A stretch of 64,000 nt of DNA. Source: Spirochaetota bacterium. GTDB lineage: Bacteria; Spirochaetota; UBA4802; UBA5550. The stretch's first letter is position 1. Every line of letters starts with the position of its first letter. Shown piece by piece: positions 42,431 through 51,796 of this stretch. A model generated the notes under the pieces. That model was not told where the DNA came from and made no database searches. It worked only from the letters and a program-made list of their open reading frames with translations. The DNA lies in NCBI GenBank assembly GCA_017999915.1, contig JAGNKX010000003.1, positions 62,001 to 126,000 on the forward strand. The letters are read 5' to 3'. Made by a program: the position numbers and the translations under genes.

Positions 42431-44371
42431 ATGGGCAATCAGGAAGAAATAAAGAAAATCGAGCGCCGCGCCCGCTCCCTGCTTACCACCAAGGACATCC
42501 CGCAGAACAAGCAGGATGTGGTGCGCACCCTCATGAATAACAGGCAGCTGAAGCCGCGGGAAAAATACCAGGCCATTATCGAGCTGGTCCAGTCCTGTCC
42601 CGACAAGAAATCGGTCCTTTACCAGGATGAGGCGGTCAAGCCCGAGCCGGCCAAAAAGAAAAAGGGATCGCCGTCAAAGGCCGTGGAAAGCAAGTCGGTT
42701 CCGGAGCTGTTCGCGCCGACTGAAACGTCATACTATGTTGATCATCTCTACCGCAAGTACGGCGAATCCAGGCTTTTTAAGAAGCGCATCCTGGTCCATC
42801 GCAACAACCGCATCGGCATCGGTTTTCGCAGGCGTCTTGTCCCGACAAAGCAGCTGCTGAAGGTCATGAATTACCTGGCGGGGGTCCAGAGCGGCATAAC
42901 GGGCAGGCTCGTCGTACTCACCATGGAAATCATCAAGGATCCGAGCGTGTCGGATCCCCTGGTGTTTAACCACCTCCGCCTCGTGCGGAAATGGCTAGTC
43001 GAAACGCCCCTGATAAACCTGAAGTATGATGTCATAAAATGGATGGAGCGCCCCCAGTTCGAGCGGGAGCTGAAATCATGGGTTTCCTGGTTTTTTTCGT
43101 TCCTGAGGCTGGATGGCGATCTGCGGGAGCGGATAATAACCGATGTGGAGACGCGTCTGCGGGCGCAGGACGATCTCCGCAAGGATGACCTGATCGACGG
43201 CGAACCGGACGCGTCCCGGCGGGAAAAGGAGAAGCGGAACCTCGAAAAAGAAAAGCAGGTGTTTGAATACATGATGCTTTTCAGGTCGTTCTTGCCGATC
43301 AACGCGAAACAGGATTCCCTTTTGTCGAGGCGGCTGAAAGAGGAATTCGGCTTCGGCGGTTTCACGGAGCTGGTACTCGCGATGGAGGAGGCGCTGGCGT
43401 TCCAGAGGCCTGTCAGCCAGGAGGAGATCGTCGCTTATTACAGGATCGAAGCGCCCTTCGTGAATGTCGTGGCCTGGGACTACAGCGAGGATTACCTGGT
43501 CACCGTCGGGAAGGACCCTGAATCCCTGCAGAAAAAAAAGAAGGATTCACTGCGGAAAGTCGCCGAGCCCTTTGAAACCCTGGCCAGGCTGCTTCGGCAC
43601 GACGACGGCGGACGGAACATTCTCATCAAGGCCGTGGAGGACCAGTGGCGGTACATCGATAAAAAGCATCATGATCCGAAGACGATGTACAATGATAATT
43701 TCATCGGCTTCCTTGACGCGCTGGTCCAGTATTTCAAGAACCTGTACCTGCCGCTCCTTGAAGGCACCACCATAGCCTTCCGTGACATGGGCAGGGTGGA
43801 ATTAGAGGGATCGCTTTTTTCATTCGATTATTTTCAGAAGCACCTGGCGCTTTTCAACAAAATCCTCGACCAGATGCATTTTTTCAGGACCAATAATCCC
43901 ACCCTGGCCCTGACCAGGGAAGAGGCCAGGCAGGTAATGAAAAGCCAGACCGGCAAGCAGGCGGAAACCGGCCGCTTCATCCGCTCCATCGGCGATTGCT
44001 TTTACCTGATCGGCAGGGAGCTGCAGACGGTGTTTGACCAGCACCGCCGGTGGGCCGCCGGCAGGAGCAGCCTGGCCGGCGTCGAGCCGGCCCGGGACCC
44101 CCTCAAGAACCGTATCGCGGATGACGCCGGCGAGCGGGGAAGGCCGATCCCGTTCCACGACTGCATGATCATGGAAGTGAAGAACGGCACCGCCCTGTCC
44201 AAGGAATTGACGGGTAAACGTGTAATGGAGGATTCCCTCTTCGACGGCATCTTCGTGCGCATGAACGCTTTTGCCTACCAGGCGGCCTATGAATGCATGA
44301 GCGAGCGCCTGGCCTCCGACCTTGACGAGAGAAAGGCACTTTTGAAAAAAATAGAAGACGCGCCTGCATAA
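42431..44371 (+). CDS. Large cytoplasmic protein of unknown function
   Basis: 646 residues, no signal peptide or clear membrane helix. It begins MGNQEEIKKIERRARSLL, has a lysine-rich linker at ~80-95, two arginine/lysine-rich blocks and many predicted helices; near the C-terminus HDCMIMEVKNG and LTGKRVMEDSLFDGIFVRM look conserved-like. I recognise no domain. It follows the OmpA gene by ~115 bases on the same strand and precedes a MATE transporter. Confidence 0.72.
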   Translation: MGNQEEIKKIERRARSLLTTKDIPQNKQDVVRTLMNNRQLKPREKYQAIIELVQSCPDKKSVLYQDEAVKPEPAKKKKGSPSKAVESKSVPELFAPTETSYYVDHLYRKYGESRLFKKRILVHRNNRIGIGFRRRLVPTKQLLKVMNYLAGVQSGITGRLVVLTMEIIKDPSVSDPLVFNHLRLVRKWLVETPLINLKYDVIKWMERPQFERELKSWVSWFFSFLRLDGDLRERIITDVETRLRAQDDLRKDDLIDGEPDASRREKEKRNLEKEKQVFEYMMLFRSFLPINAKQDSLLSRRLKEEFGFGGFTELVLAMEEALAFQRPVSQEEIVAYYRIEAPFVNVVAWDYSEDYLVTVGKDPESLQKKKKDSLRKVAEPFETLARLLRHDDGGRNILIKAVEDQWRYIDKKHHDPKTMYNDNFIGFLDALVQYFKNLYLPLLEGTTIAFRDMGRVELEGSLFSFDYFQKHLALFNKILDQMHFFRTNNPTLALTREEARQVMKSQTGKQAETGRFIRSIGDCFYLIGRELQTVFDQHRRWAAGRSSLAGVEPARDPLKNRIADDAGERGRPIPFHDCMIMEVKNGTALSKELTGKRVMEDSLFDGIFVRMNAFAYQAAYECMSERLASDLDERKALLKKIEDAPA

Positions 44372-44440
44372 AATGTTCTTGCCTAAAATCGCCGTATACT
44401 GTCCCTCGCATCTATTGTCAAACGACCGCCTGTAATAATT

Positions 44441-45910
44441 ATGCAGTTAATACCGAAAGCATTAGGCAGCCTGTGGAAGAGCTTCCTCCGCCGTGTTGGA
44501 AATGAAGGAGGATACAGGGATATCCTGGTGATCGCCATACCGCTCATTTTTACCACCGGCTCATGGGCCCTTCAGAACTTCATAGACCGGATGTTTCTCA
44601 ACTGGTATTCCACAGAGGCCATGGCCGCGTCAATGCCAGCGGGGATGCTGAATTTTACCCTGGTAAGCCTGTTCATGGGGACGGTGAGCTATGTAAGCAC
44701 CTTCGTGGCCCAGTATTACGGTTCGGAACAGAATAAAATGATGGGTAAGGTGCTCTGGCAGGCGCTGTATATTTCCATCATTTCAGGCGTCATATTCATG
44801 CTCTTCTATCCCATCGCGGACGATATATTCGCCCTGGTGGGGCACGCGGACGAAGTGCGAGAATATGAAACGGTGTATTTCCGGATTCTCTGCTTCGGGG
44901 CTGTGCCCCTGATCGCCTCATCGGCGATGTCCGGTTTTTTTTCCGGCATCGGCAAGACATGGATCATCATGATCGCCAATTTCGCGGCCACCGCGGAGAA
45001 CATCATCATGGATTACCTGCTGATATTCGGAAATTTCGGCTTTCCCCGGATGGGAATCGAGGGCGCCGCCGTGGCCACGGCGCTATCGTCCTGCATATCT
45101 TTAATTATATACGCGATTATCATGTTTCGACCATCGTATAATACATTATTCAACACGGTTGGCGGATGGCGGCCGGACCGGCTCCTTCTTAAACGCCTTT
45201 TGCGGTTCGGCCTGCCCAACGGGGTGCAGTTTTTTCTCGATATGACGGGGATTACGCTGTTTGTTTTGATCATCGGCCGGCTCGGGACGGACAGCCTTGC
45301 GGCCACCAATATAGCCTTCAATGTGAATACTATCGCCTTCATGCCCATGATCGGTCTCGGTATCACGGTGTCGGTACTGGTGGGCCAGTACCTGGGGATG
45401 AATAATCCGGGCCACGCGGAATACAGCGTCTATTCCGGTCTGCATATGGCGGTCGCCTACATGGGGACCATTGCCCTCCTGTACGTGTTTGCCCCGGACC
45501 TTTTTATCTGTTTTTACGCCGCCGGCACCGATCCGGAAAAATTCAAGGCAACCGCGGACCTGGCAAAGGTGCTGCTTCGTTTTGTGGCTCTCTATTGCAT
45601 ATTTGACGCCATGAATATCATATTTGCGTCGGCCATCAAGGGCGCGGGGGATACTCATTTCGTTATGAAAGCCATAATTATTCTCTCCCTGTGCGGATTG
45701 GTCGTTCCCACCGGCGCGGCCCTGTTTATTTTTAATCTCGGTATTTACACCGGATGGACAATTCTAACGGCATATGTTTTGCTTCTCGGCATTACATTTA
45801 TGTGCCGCTTCATGGGAGGGCGATGGAAGACAATGCGGGTTATAGAGGAAGTTCCCGTGACCCTGCCGCCTTCAATGCCGGAGGGACTGGCGGGCAAGAT
45901 AGAGGTATGA
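44441..45910 (+). CDS. MATE-family efflux transporter
   Basis: 489 residues, about twelve helices in two repeated halves. Typical MATE stretches are VIAIPLIFTTGSWALQNFIDRMFLNWYS at the start, GMEGAAVATALSS-like MGIEGAAVATALSSCISL, and in the second half NIAFNVNTIAFMPMIGLGITVSVLVGQYLG. MATE pumps export cationic compounds using H+ or Na+ gradients. The C-terminal tail is short and polar. Confidence 0.92.
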   Translation: MQLIPKALGSLWKSFLRRVGNEGGYRDILVIAIPLIFTTGSWALQNFIDRMFLNWYSTEAMAASMPAGMLNFTLVSLFMGTVSYVSTFVAQYYGSEQNKMMGKVLWQALYISIISGVIFMLFYPIADDIFALVGHADEVREYETVYFRILCFGAVPLIASSAMSGFFSGIGKTWIIMIANFAATAENIIMDYLLIFGNFGFPRMGIEGAAVATALSSCISLIIYAIIMFRPSYNTLFNTVGGWRPDRLLLKRLLRFGLPNGVQFFLDMTGITLFVLIIGRLGTDSLAATNIAFNVNTIAFMPMIGLGITVSVLVGQYLGMNNPGHAEYSVYSGLHMAVAYMGTIALLYVFAPDLFICFYAAGTDPEKFKATADLAKVLLRFVALYCIFDAMNIIFASAIKGAGDTHFVMKAIIILSLCGLVVPTGAALFIFNLGIYTGWTILTAYVLLLGITFMCRFMGGRWKTMRVIEEVPVTLPPSMPEGLAGKIEV

Positions 45911-45926
45911 GATTAAATCAATTGAA

Positions 45927-46259
45927 TCACTTTTCTTCGCCGGGCGTGACCGGGTCGGTTTTCGGAGGGGCTCCGTTTTTTTTATCTAAATCGGCTTCTT
46001 GTTGGGCCAAGCGTCTCTTCTCTTCCTTCTCGACACGCCACAGGTACATCCGTTCAGCCGTGCTGCCGGTCATTTGCTGCGCCAGTTCATCGATGATTTC
46101 GTTCACCTGGAGGAGTTTCATGCGGGTATCTTCATCGAAATATTGGATATAGTCCGTTTTCAGCTCGAAAACGAGCTGGCCGACCTGCATAATTTTAAAA
46201 GAAAGTTCTGCAGACAGCTTCATTTCCATCTTCTGTTTCTGAGATTGGAACAGTGACAT
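45927..46259 (-). CDS. Small helical protein of unknown function
   Basis: 110 residues with a GGAGGA ribosome-binding site. The first 90 residues form charged amphipathic helices (MKLSAELSFKIMQVGQLVFELKTDYIQYF..., MKLLQVNEIIDELAQQM), with a disordered proline/acid tail. No family recognised. It converges on the MATE gene. Confidence 0.68.
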   Translation of the reverse strand: MSLFQSQKQKMEMKLSAELSFKIMQVGQLVFELKTDYIQYFDEDTRMKLLQVNEIIDELAQQMTGSTAERMYLWRVEKEEKRRLAQQEADLDKKNGAPPKTDPVTPGEEK

Positions 46260-46699
46260 TAAAGATTATCCTCCACGGAATCAATAATAGACTTATTGCA
46301 AAACTTGAGTTTCGCTGCAAGTCTGACTGTTATTGTTGTTCTCTTGTCGAATATCGTCAACAAATTAATCATAAATCATAAGATATATATTTTAAGAGGT
46401 GGCGGCAACAAAATCGTCTTAAATAATATATCCCATTTTTTGCTATAGAACAAGGGAGCCTGGAAAAACAAAATTTATCCCATGCCTTTATTTTGTTTTC
46501 CAATGGAACGGGAAGTGAAGGCCCTTGTGATGTTGATATAGAGAAAATTATTATTAAAAAAAGTTACCGTATATTGATCAATTGCAATAGAACTGGATTA
46601 ATGATTGTTTTTTTATTATTATGGGTATAAAAGGTATTTAGTATGCGATAGGGGCAAAATCCCTCCATGAACAGTTGATCCTGTTATAAGGTGAAACCT
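46260..46699. other. AT-rich leader region of the Memo-radical SAM operon
   Basis: No gene. Strongly AT-rich, with several A/T runs; no promoter stands out, though TTGATC (near 46574) with ATTAAT 17 bases later is possible. AAGGTG at 46688-46693 is the ribosome-binding site of the next gene. Confidence 0.5.
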
Positions 46700-48244
46700 A
46701 TGAACAAGCGCAGGCCTGTACTATTCATCATGATGTTCCTTTTGTCGTGCGGCTTGGTTGATTCGGAAGCAAAGGTGAAAACATCGAACCTGGCCGGGTC
46801 ATGGTATCCGTCCGACGCGGGGCAGCTGAAGGAGCAGATCGATACCCTCCTGGCGGGGGCGCAGCCCCGCAGAATTGACAGGGAGCCCCTTGCGCTTATC
46901 ATGCCCCACGCCGGGTATGTGTATTCTGGCAAGACAGCTGCACAGGGTTATCGCATAATCGGCGCCGCGGGGAAGCCTGCCATTGCGTCAAGGCTCATAG
47001 TCATCCTGGGTCCGTCCCACTACAGCGCCTTCAGGGGCTGCTCCTTGCTGGAAGCGGAGTATTATGAAACGCCCCTGGGCAAGGTAAAATTGAACCGCGA
47101 GGCGGCCGAAATCCTTGCCGGAGACGGCCTGTTCAGGAAAAACACCACCGCCTTCGAGCGGGAACATTCCATAGAGATCCATCTTCCCTATCTGCAAAGG
47201 ATATTCGGCAACAGGCTGAGAAAGGACGTCCAGGTCCTTCCCGTGCTGGTGGGCGACCTCGATGACGCTGACGCGAAAAAGGCCGCGGCCAGGCTTGCCG
47301 AGGCAACGGCACGCTCTGACCCCTTTTTTATCATCAGTACCGATTTCACCCATTATGGACCCAATTTCGGTTACGAGCCCTTTAAGAATGCCGGGGGTCA
47401 GAGCACCTCTGCCAGGATCAAGGGCCTGGATGACGGAGCCATAGACCTTATTATAAAGAAGGATATCGCCGGTTTTACCGGCTACTGCGAAAAGACCGGG
47501 GCCACCATCTGCGGCAGGAACCCCATTCGCATAGCCCTGGCCCTGCCCATTGGCGGCTTCAGGGCGGAGAAGATCGCCTATGACACTTCGGGACGCGTCA
47601 CCGGCGATTACGCCAATTCCGTGAGCTACGCATCCATCCTTTTGTCCGGACGCCTCGAGGCGTCCCGGTTCGGCGACAGGGAGGAGGCCCTTCTTTCCGA
47701 CAAGGACCGGCAATTCCTCCTCAGGGCCGCCCGGGACAACATCGCTTCGTGGCTCAAAAAGAGAAGGGGCATACAGATCTTCCCCACGGACGCCCCTCCG
47801 GCCCTGCTTGAAAAGCGAGGCGTCTTCGTCACCCTGAAGAAGCATGGCCGGCTGCGGGGATGCATCGGCTACCTGACCGGGATCAAGCCCCTTATCCTGG
47901 CGGTACTGGATAATTCCTACAACGCCGCCTTCGAGGACCCGAGATTCGGGCCGGTCACGGAGGATGAGCTCCCGGCGATAACTATCGAAATATCGGTGCT
48001 CACCGAGCCTGTGCGGGTGAAGTCAGTGGATGAGATCAAGGTGGGAAGGGACGGCCTCATCATAGAGCGGGGGTTCTACCGAGGGCTCCTTCTGCCCCAG
48101 GTGCCGGTGGAGCAGGGATGGGACCGCAGGGCCTTCCTGGATGGAACATGCCAGAAGGCGGGGCTTCCCTCCAATGCGTGGAAGGACAAGGAGACGAAGA
48201 TATCTCGGTTCCAGGCCGTCGTTTTCGGCGAGGAGAAGCAATGA
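46700..48244 (+). CDS. amrB: Memo-AMMECR1 fusion (AmmeMemoRadiSam B plus A), predicted lipoprotein
   Basis: 514 residues. A Sec lipoprotein leader (MNKRRPVLFIMMFLLSC, Cys17) is followed by a Memo domain (~25-325) whose three metal ligands are all present: His70 (MPHAGYVYSG), His107 (ILGPSHY) and Cys271 (TICGRNP). Residues ~335-512 form an AMMECR1 domain with LKKHGRLRGCIGYL. A and B proteins are usually separate; here they are fused and apparently exported. AAGGTG fixes the start at 46700. The stop overlaps the next ATG (ATGA). Confidence 0.92.
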   Translation: MNKRRPVLFIMMFLLSCGLVDSEAKVKTSNLAGSWYPSDAGQLKEQIDTLLAGAQPRRIDREPLALIMPHAGYVYSGKTAAQGYRIIGAAGKPAIASRLIVILGPSHYSAFRGCSLLEAEYYETPLGKVKLNREAAEILAGDGLFRKNTTAFEREHSIEIHLPYLQRIFGNRLRKDVQVLPVLVGDLDDADAKKAAARLAEATARSDPFFIISTDFTHYGPNFGYEPFKNAGGQSTSARIKGLDDGAIDLIIKKDIAGFTGYCEKTGATICGRNPIRIALALPIGGFRAEKIAYDTSGRVTGDYANSVSYASILLSGRLEASRFGDREEALLSDKDRQFLLRAARDNIASWLKKRRGIQIFPTDAPPALLEKRGVFVTLKKHGRLRGCIGYLTGIKPLILAVLDNSYNAAFEDPRFGPVTEDELPAITIEISVLTEPVRVKSVDEIKVGRDGLIIERGFYRGLLLPQVPVEQGWDRRAFLDGTCQKAGLPSNAWKDKETKISRFQAVVFGEEKQ

Positions 48245-49389
48245 AAAAAGCGGCGCGTGGGCTGATGGGGCGGCGCGAGTTCCTGGGGCGCTCCGGCCGG
48301 GGGATGTGTCTCCTTGCCTTGGGCGCCATGGGCCTCGAAGGCTGCTCTGACACCTACTGCCAGTCAGCCGGGGATTATTATATCAAGCCCGCGAAGATGT
48401 GGACCAGGGCCGAGGACGGAGCGGTGCAGTGCCGCCTCTGTCCCAACGGCTGCCGCCTCGACGACGGCGAAAGGGGAATCTGCCGCGTGAGGAAGAATAT
48501 CAAGGGGAGCCTCTACACACTGGTCTATTCCCGCATAGCGGCTGCCCACATTGACCCCATAGAGAAGAAGCCCTTCTTTCATTTCCTGCCCGGATCCACG
48601 GCCTGTTCCGTGGCCACCGCCGGGTGCAACATCTCCTGCCGGTTCTGCCAGAACTGGCAGATCTCCCAGTCGAACCCGGAAGACCTGGACGCGGTGCGGA
48701 TAACGCCGGAGGACCTTTCGCAACGGGCGCGCACAGCCGGGTCACAGGTGGTGGCTTTTACCTACAACGAGCCCACGGTTCAGTTCGAGTATATCCTTGA
48801 CGCTTCTGCGGCGGCCCGGAGCAGCGGCCTCAAATCGGTCATCATCTCCAACGGATACATCATGCCCGAGGCGGGTAAGATGCTCGCCCGGGGCCTTGAC
48901 GCAATAAAGATCGACCTCAAGGCGTTCTCGGAGAACTTCTATGGAACCATCTGCGGCGGCAGGCTCAAGCCGGTGCTGGACAACCTGGTCGCCGTTCATT
49001 CGACGGGAAAGTGGATCGAGATAGTCGTGCTTGTCATCCCCACCCTGAACGATTCGGCGGCCGAGATAAGGCGGATGTCGGCGTGGGTGCGGAAGAACCT
49101 CTCGCAGGACGTGCCCATGCACTTCACCAGGTTCCGCGCCATGTACAGGATCCAGAACCTGCCCCCCACGCCGGTGTCCACACTGGAGATGTGCCGCGCC
49201 ATCGCGAAGGAAGAGGGGATCCGCTATCCCTATGTGGGAAACGTCAACGGCCATAAATGGGAGAACACCTACTGCCACCACTGCGGCAAGATGATCATCC
49301 AGAGGAGCGGCTTCTTCCACGTGGAGAACAAGGTCAGGGGAGGGGCCTGCCCTTTCTGCAAGACGAGGATACCGGGGGTTTGGGCGTGA
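48241..49389 (+). CDS. amrS: AmmeMemoRadiSam radical SAM enzyme with Tat/lipoprotein leader
   Basis: 382 residues. The N-terminus MGRREFLGRSGRGMCLLALG has a twin-arginine pair (Arg11-Arg12, RREFLG) and a hydrophobic stretch ending in LEGC (Cys35), i.e. a Tat signal with lipobox. Then cysteines C64, C67, C71 and C81 (CRLCPNGCRL...ICRVR) and the radical SAM cluster motif C129-x3-C133-x2-C136. The family is related to pyruvate-formate-lyase activating enzymes. Start overlaps the fusion gene (ATGA) and stop overlaps the next gene (GTGA). Confidence 0.93.
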   Translation: MKKAARGLMGRREFLGRSGRGMCLLALGAMGLEGCSDTYCQSAGDYYIKPAKMWTRAEDGAVQCRLCPNGCRLDDGERGICRVRKNIKGSLYTLVYSRIAAAHIDPIEKKPFFHFLPGSTACSVATAGCNISCRFCQNWQISQSNPEDLDAVRITPEDLSQRARTAGSQVVAFTYNEPTVQFEYILDASAAARSSGLKSVIISNGYIMPEAGKMLARGLDAIKIDLKAFSENFYGTICGGRLKPVLDNLVAVHSTGKWIEIVVLVIPTLNDSAAEIRRMSAWVRKNLSQDVPMHFTRFRAMYRIQNLPPTPVSTLEMCRAIAKEEGIRYPYVGNVNGHKWENTYCHHCGKMIIQRSGFFHVENKVRGGACPFCKTRIPGVWA

Positions 49390-51596
49390 TCCCGGCGGGG
49401 CGGCGCGCCGCCATGGCCATAGCCTTTTTGATGGGCCTGGCCGCCGCCATGGCCCAGGTTATCCTTATCCGCGAGCTCCTGGTTCTCTGCCGCGGCAACG
49501 AGCTCATCATCGGCATGATATTCTCCTCCTGGTTCCTCGGTATTTACCTGGGGGCCCGCTTCAATCCCGCGGGAGAGGGCCCGGCTCTGTGGCGGCGCGT
49601 GCTCCTCTCACTGGTCATGCTTCCCCTGGCGCTGGCGCTTTCAGTCTACGGCGCCCATGGCCTCGCCATCCTGCTGCCCCGCACCGTGGGAACCTTCTAC
49701 TCATTTTCAGCGGAGCTGGTCCTGGCCCTCCTTTTCACGGCGCCGGTGAGCTTTTTCGTCGGATTTTTCTTTCCGCCCCTGGTCTCATTGGCCTCCGTCG
49801 AGATGAAGGAGGTTTCCGGTGGGACCATGTTTTACGCGGAGTCCCTCGGCTCCTTTGCCGGGGCCATGGTCTTTTCTTTTATTTTGATCACCATCGCCAA
49901 TCCCCTGGCCATAGCCATGGGCTTGCTGTCAATATCATCGGCAGCGGCGCTCTGGCTGATAAAGGAGAAGAAGCTTATACCCCTGGTCCTGGTGCCCCTG
50001 GCCATAATGGTATTTTCAAGCACGATAGAAAAGGGAATCTTCACGGAGGTATGGAACAGGACCCATACTGGAAAGCTTGTCCATTACCAGCGGACCAGGT
50101 ACCAGACCGTGGCTGTTGAAAGGGCGGCCGAAACGGTGAGCGTGTACGGGGACGGCATCCTCCTCTATACCCTGCCGGACCGGTACGAGTCCCGGGGGCT
50201 CTTTCACCTGGTCAATGCCCTGCGGGAAGGCCGTGGGAATGTCCTACTCATGGGATCGGGGCCGGGATCGCTCCTCCACAACCTGCTCAACACCGGCATC
50301 GGCAGGCTCCGGTATGTAGAGCACGACCCTGAGCTCTGGGACGCTGTTCGCCCCTTTCTGAAAAAACTCTATCCGCCCGGGAACGGCAGCGTTCTCTCGG
50401 TGGTGCGCCGGGACCTGCGCCATTACCTGACCGGTACGCCGGAGCGCTTTGACATGATCATCAACCTCCCGCCGGCGCCGGAGAACATCATGGTGAATCG
50501 CTTCTACACCAGGGAGTTCTACGGCCTCTGCAAAAAGCGCCTGGCGACAAACGGCATTTTCATAACGGCCCTTCACGGGTTCAGCAATTACATGGCCCCT
50601 GACACGCGGAACTACATAGCTTCCATGTACCGGGCCTTCGCGGCTGAATTCCCCGATCATCTCCGGACGTCCGGCGAGACAATCTATCTTATAGGCGCCG
50701 CGGGGAAGGGGGTCCTGCCCGATGGTGGCGAGGCACTCATCGGCCGGTACGGGAAGAAGCTGCCTCTCGCCGGCGGGCCCTACGAGGAGGAGATCACCGG
50801 GAATTTTTCCCCTGAGGAGTTCCGGGCCTATTTCGAGAAGTCCCAGCTCGATTATTTCGGGAGGGTCATGGCGCCCCTTCTGAAAACCATCGATGAAAAC
50901 AGGGACCTGCAGCCCGGGGCATACTGGAAGAACATCATTCTCTCCGCCTTCAGGGAAGGGTCGGTCATGCGCGGCCTGATCGGGGCAGGGCCGGTCCTCC
51001 TGGTCTTCATGATAATACTCAGCGCCATCGCTCTCATGGACGTGAAGCGGCGCCACGGAATGGAGCGCCTCACCGAGGGATTCGTGATCTATTCCACCGG
51101 CCTTATCAGCATGTCCCTGATGCTCATCATGATCGTGCTCTACCAGAATGCCCATGGCATGGTCTATTTCCGCATATCCCTGATAAACACGGTGTTCATG
51201 GCGGGCCTCACGGCCGGGAGCTTCTCCTCCACCCGGAGGAGCGGCCTCGGGCTCCGCCTGCTGCTGCCAGGGATCGCCGTTGCGGCGGCCATGATCCTTG
51301 CCTCAACGTGGATATGGGCTGACCCGCTTTTCTGGTTCCTTCTCACGCTCTTTTCATTTATTTGCGGCGCGGTCTTTCCGGCGCTGTTCAGAACAGCTGG
51401 GCCGGGGTCGCCCCTGGCCACGGCGTCCGTGCTGGACTCGATGGATCATTTTGGCGCCATCGCCGGGTCGCTCCTCACGGTCATGGTGTTTCTCCCCATG
51501 GCCGGTATCCGGGGGACGCTGATTCTGGTCATGGTGATTGCCGTGCCTGCGATTATCTTATCATTTGTAATGCCCCGGACCAGGGCAAGGCTTTAA
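49386..51596 (+). CDS. Multi-pass membrane protein with spermidine-synthase-like domain
   Basis: 736 residues from the GTG that overlaps the amrS stop. About six or seven helices (AFLMGLAAAMAQVILIREL, ...) precede a soluble Rossmann domain at ~270-400 with NVLLMGSGPGSLLHNLL (SAM/dcSAM-binding loop) and YVEHDPELW (acidic end of strand 2), as in SpeE-type aminopropyltransferases and methyltransferases. Another five or more helices follow. Active-site acid residues for putrescine binding are not evident, so a membrane methyltransferase or transporter-linked enzyme is as likely. Last gene of the operon. Confidence 0.88.
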   Translation: MIPAGRRAAMAIAFLMGLAAAMAQVILIRELLVLCRGNELIIGMIFSSWFLGIYLGARFNPAGEGPALWRRVLLSLVMLPLALALSVYGAHGLAILLPRTVGTFYSFSAELVLALLFTAPVSFFVGFFFPPLVSLASVEMKEVSGGTMFYAESLGSFAGAMVFSFILITIANPLAIAMGLLSISSAAALWLIKEKKLIPLVLVPLAIMVFSSTIEKGIFTEVWNRTHTGKLVHYQRTRYQTVAVERAAETVSVYGDGILLYTLPDRYESRGLFHLVNALREGRGNVLLMGSGPGSLLHNLLNTGIGRLRYVEHDPELWDAVRPFLKKLYPPGNGSVLSVVRRDLRHYLTGTPERFDMIINLPPAPENIMVNRFYTREFYGLCKKRLATNGIFITALHGFSNYMAPDTRNYIASMYRAFAAEFPDHLRTSGETIYLIGAAGKGVLPDGGEALIGRYGKKLPLAGGPYEEEITGNFSPEEFRAYFEKSQLDYFGRVMAPLLKTIDENRDLQPGAYWKNIILSAFREGSVMRGLIGAGPVLLVFMIILSAIALMDVKRRHGMERLTEGFVIYSTGLISMSLMLIMIVLYQNAHGMVYFRISLINTVFMAGLTAGSFSSTRRSGLGLRLLLPGIAVAAAMILASTWIWADPLFWFLLTLFSFICGAVFPALFRTAGPGSPLATASVLDSMDHFGAIAGSLLTVMVFLPMAGIRGTLILVMVIAVPAIILSFVMPRTRARL

Positions 51597-51707
51597 CCGG
51601 GACCCGGGTGGGGTTGTGCGAGGAGGCCATAGCCCCGGGTTTAAACCCGGGGCTATGGCCTCCTCGCGCTTCTCTTTCCCCCACTCGCTCAATCGCCGCG
51701 ACGGGCT
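51597..51707 (+). repeat. GC-rich dispersed repeat (GCGAGG family), copy 2, with a perfect 50-bp palindrome
   Basis: CCGGGACCCGGG (51597-51608), then a perfect palindrome 51618-51667 with 25-bp arms beginning GCGAGGAGGCCATAGCC, then a C/T-rich stretch and CGCCGCGACGGGCT. It starts right after the operon stop codon. Same block order at 63045-63160, where the hairpin stem has another sequence. Confidence 0.8.
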
Positions 51708-51796
51708 AACTTTTGATGCTTGTTGTGGTTTCTAGTATTATCTGATTTTCACTGTTTGTGTTGTTTTTTCGCTTTAAGGCGTTGACTATATGAGTT

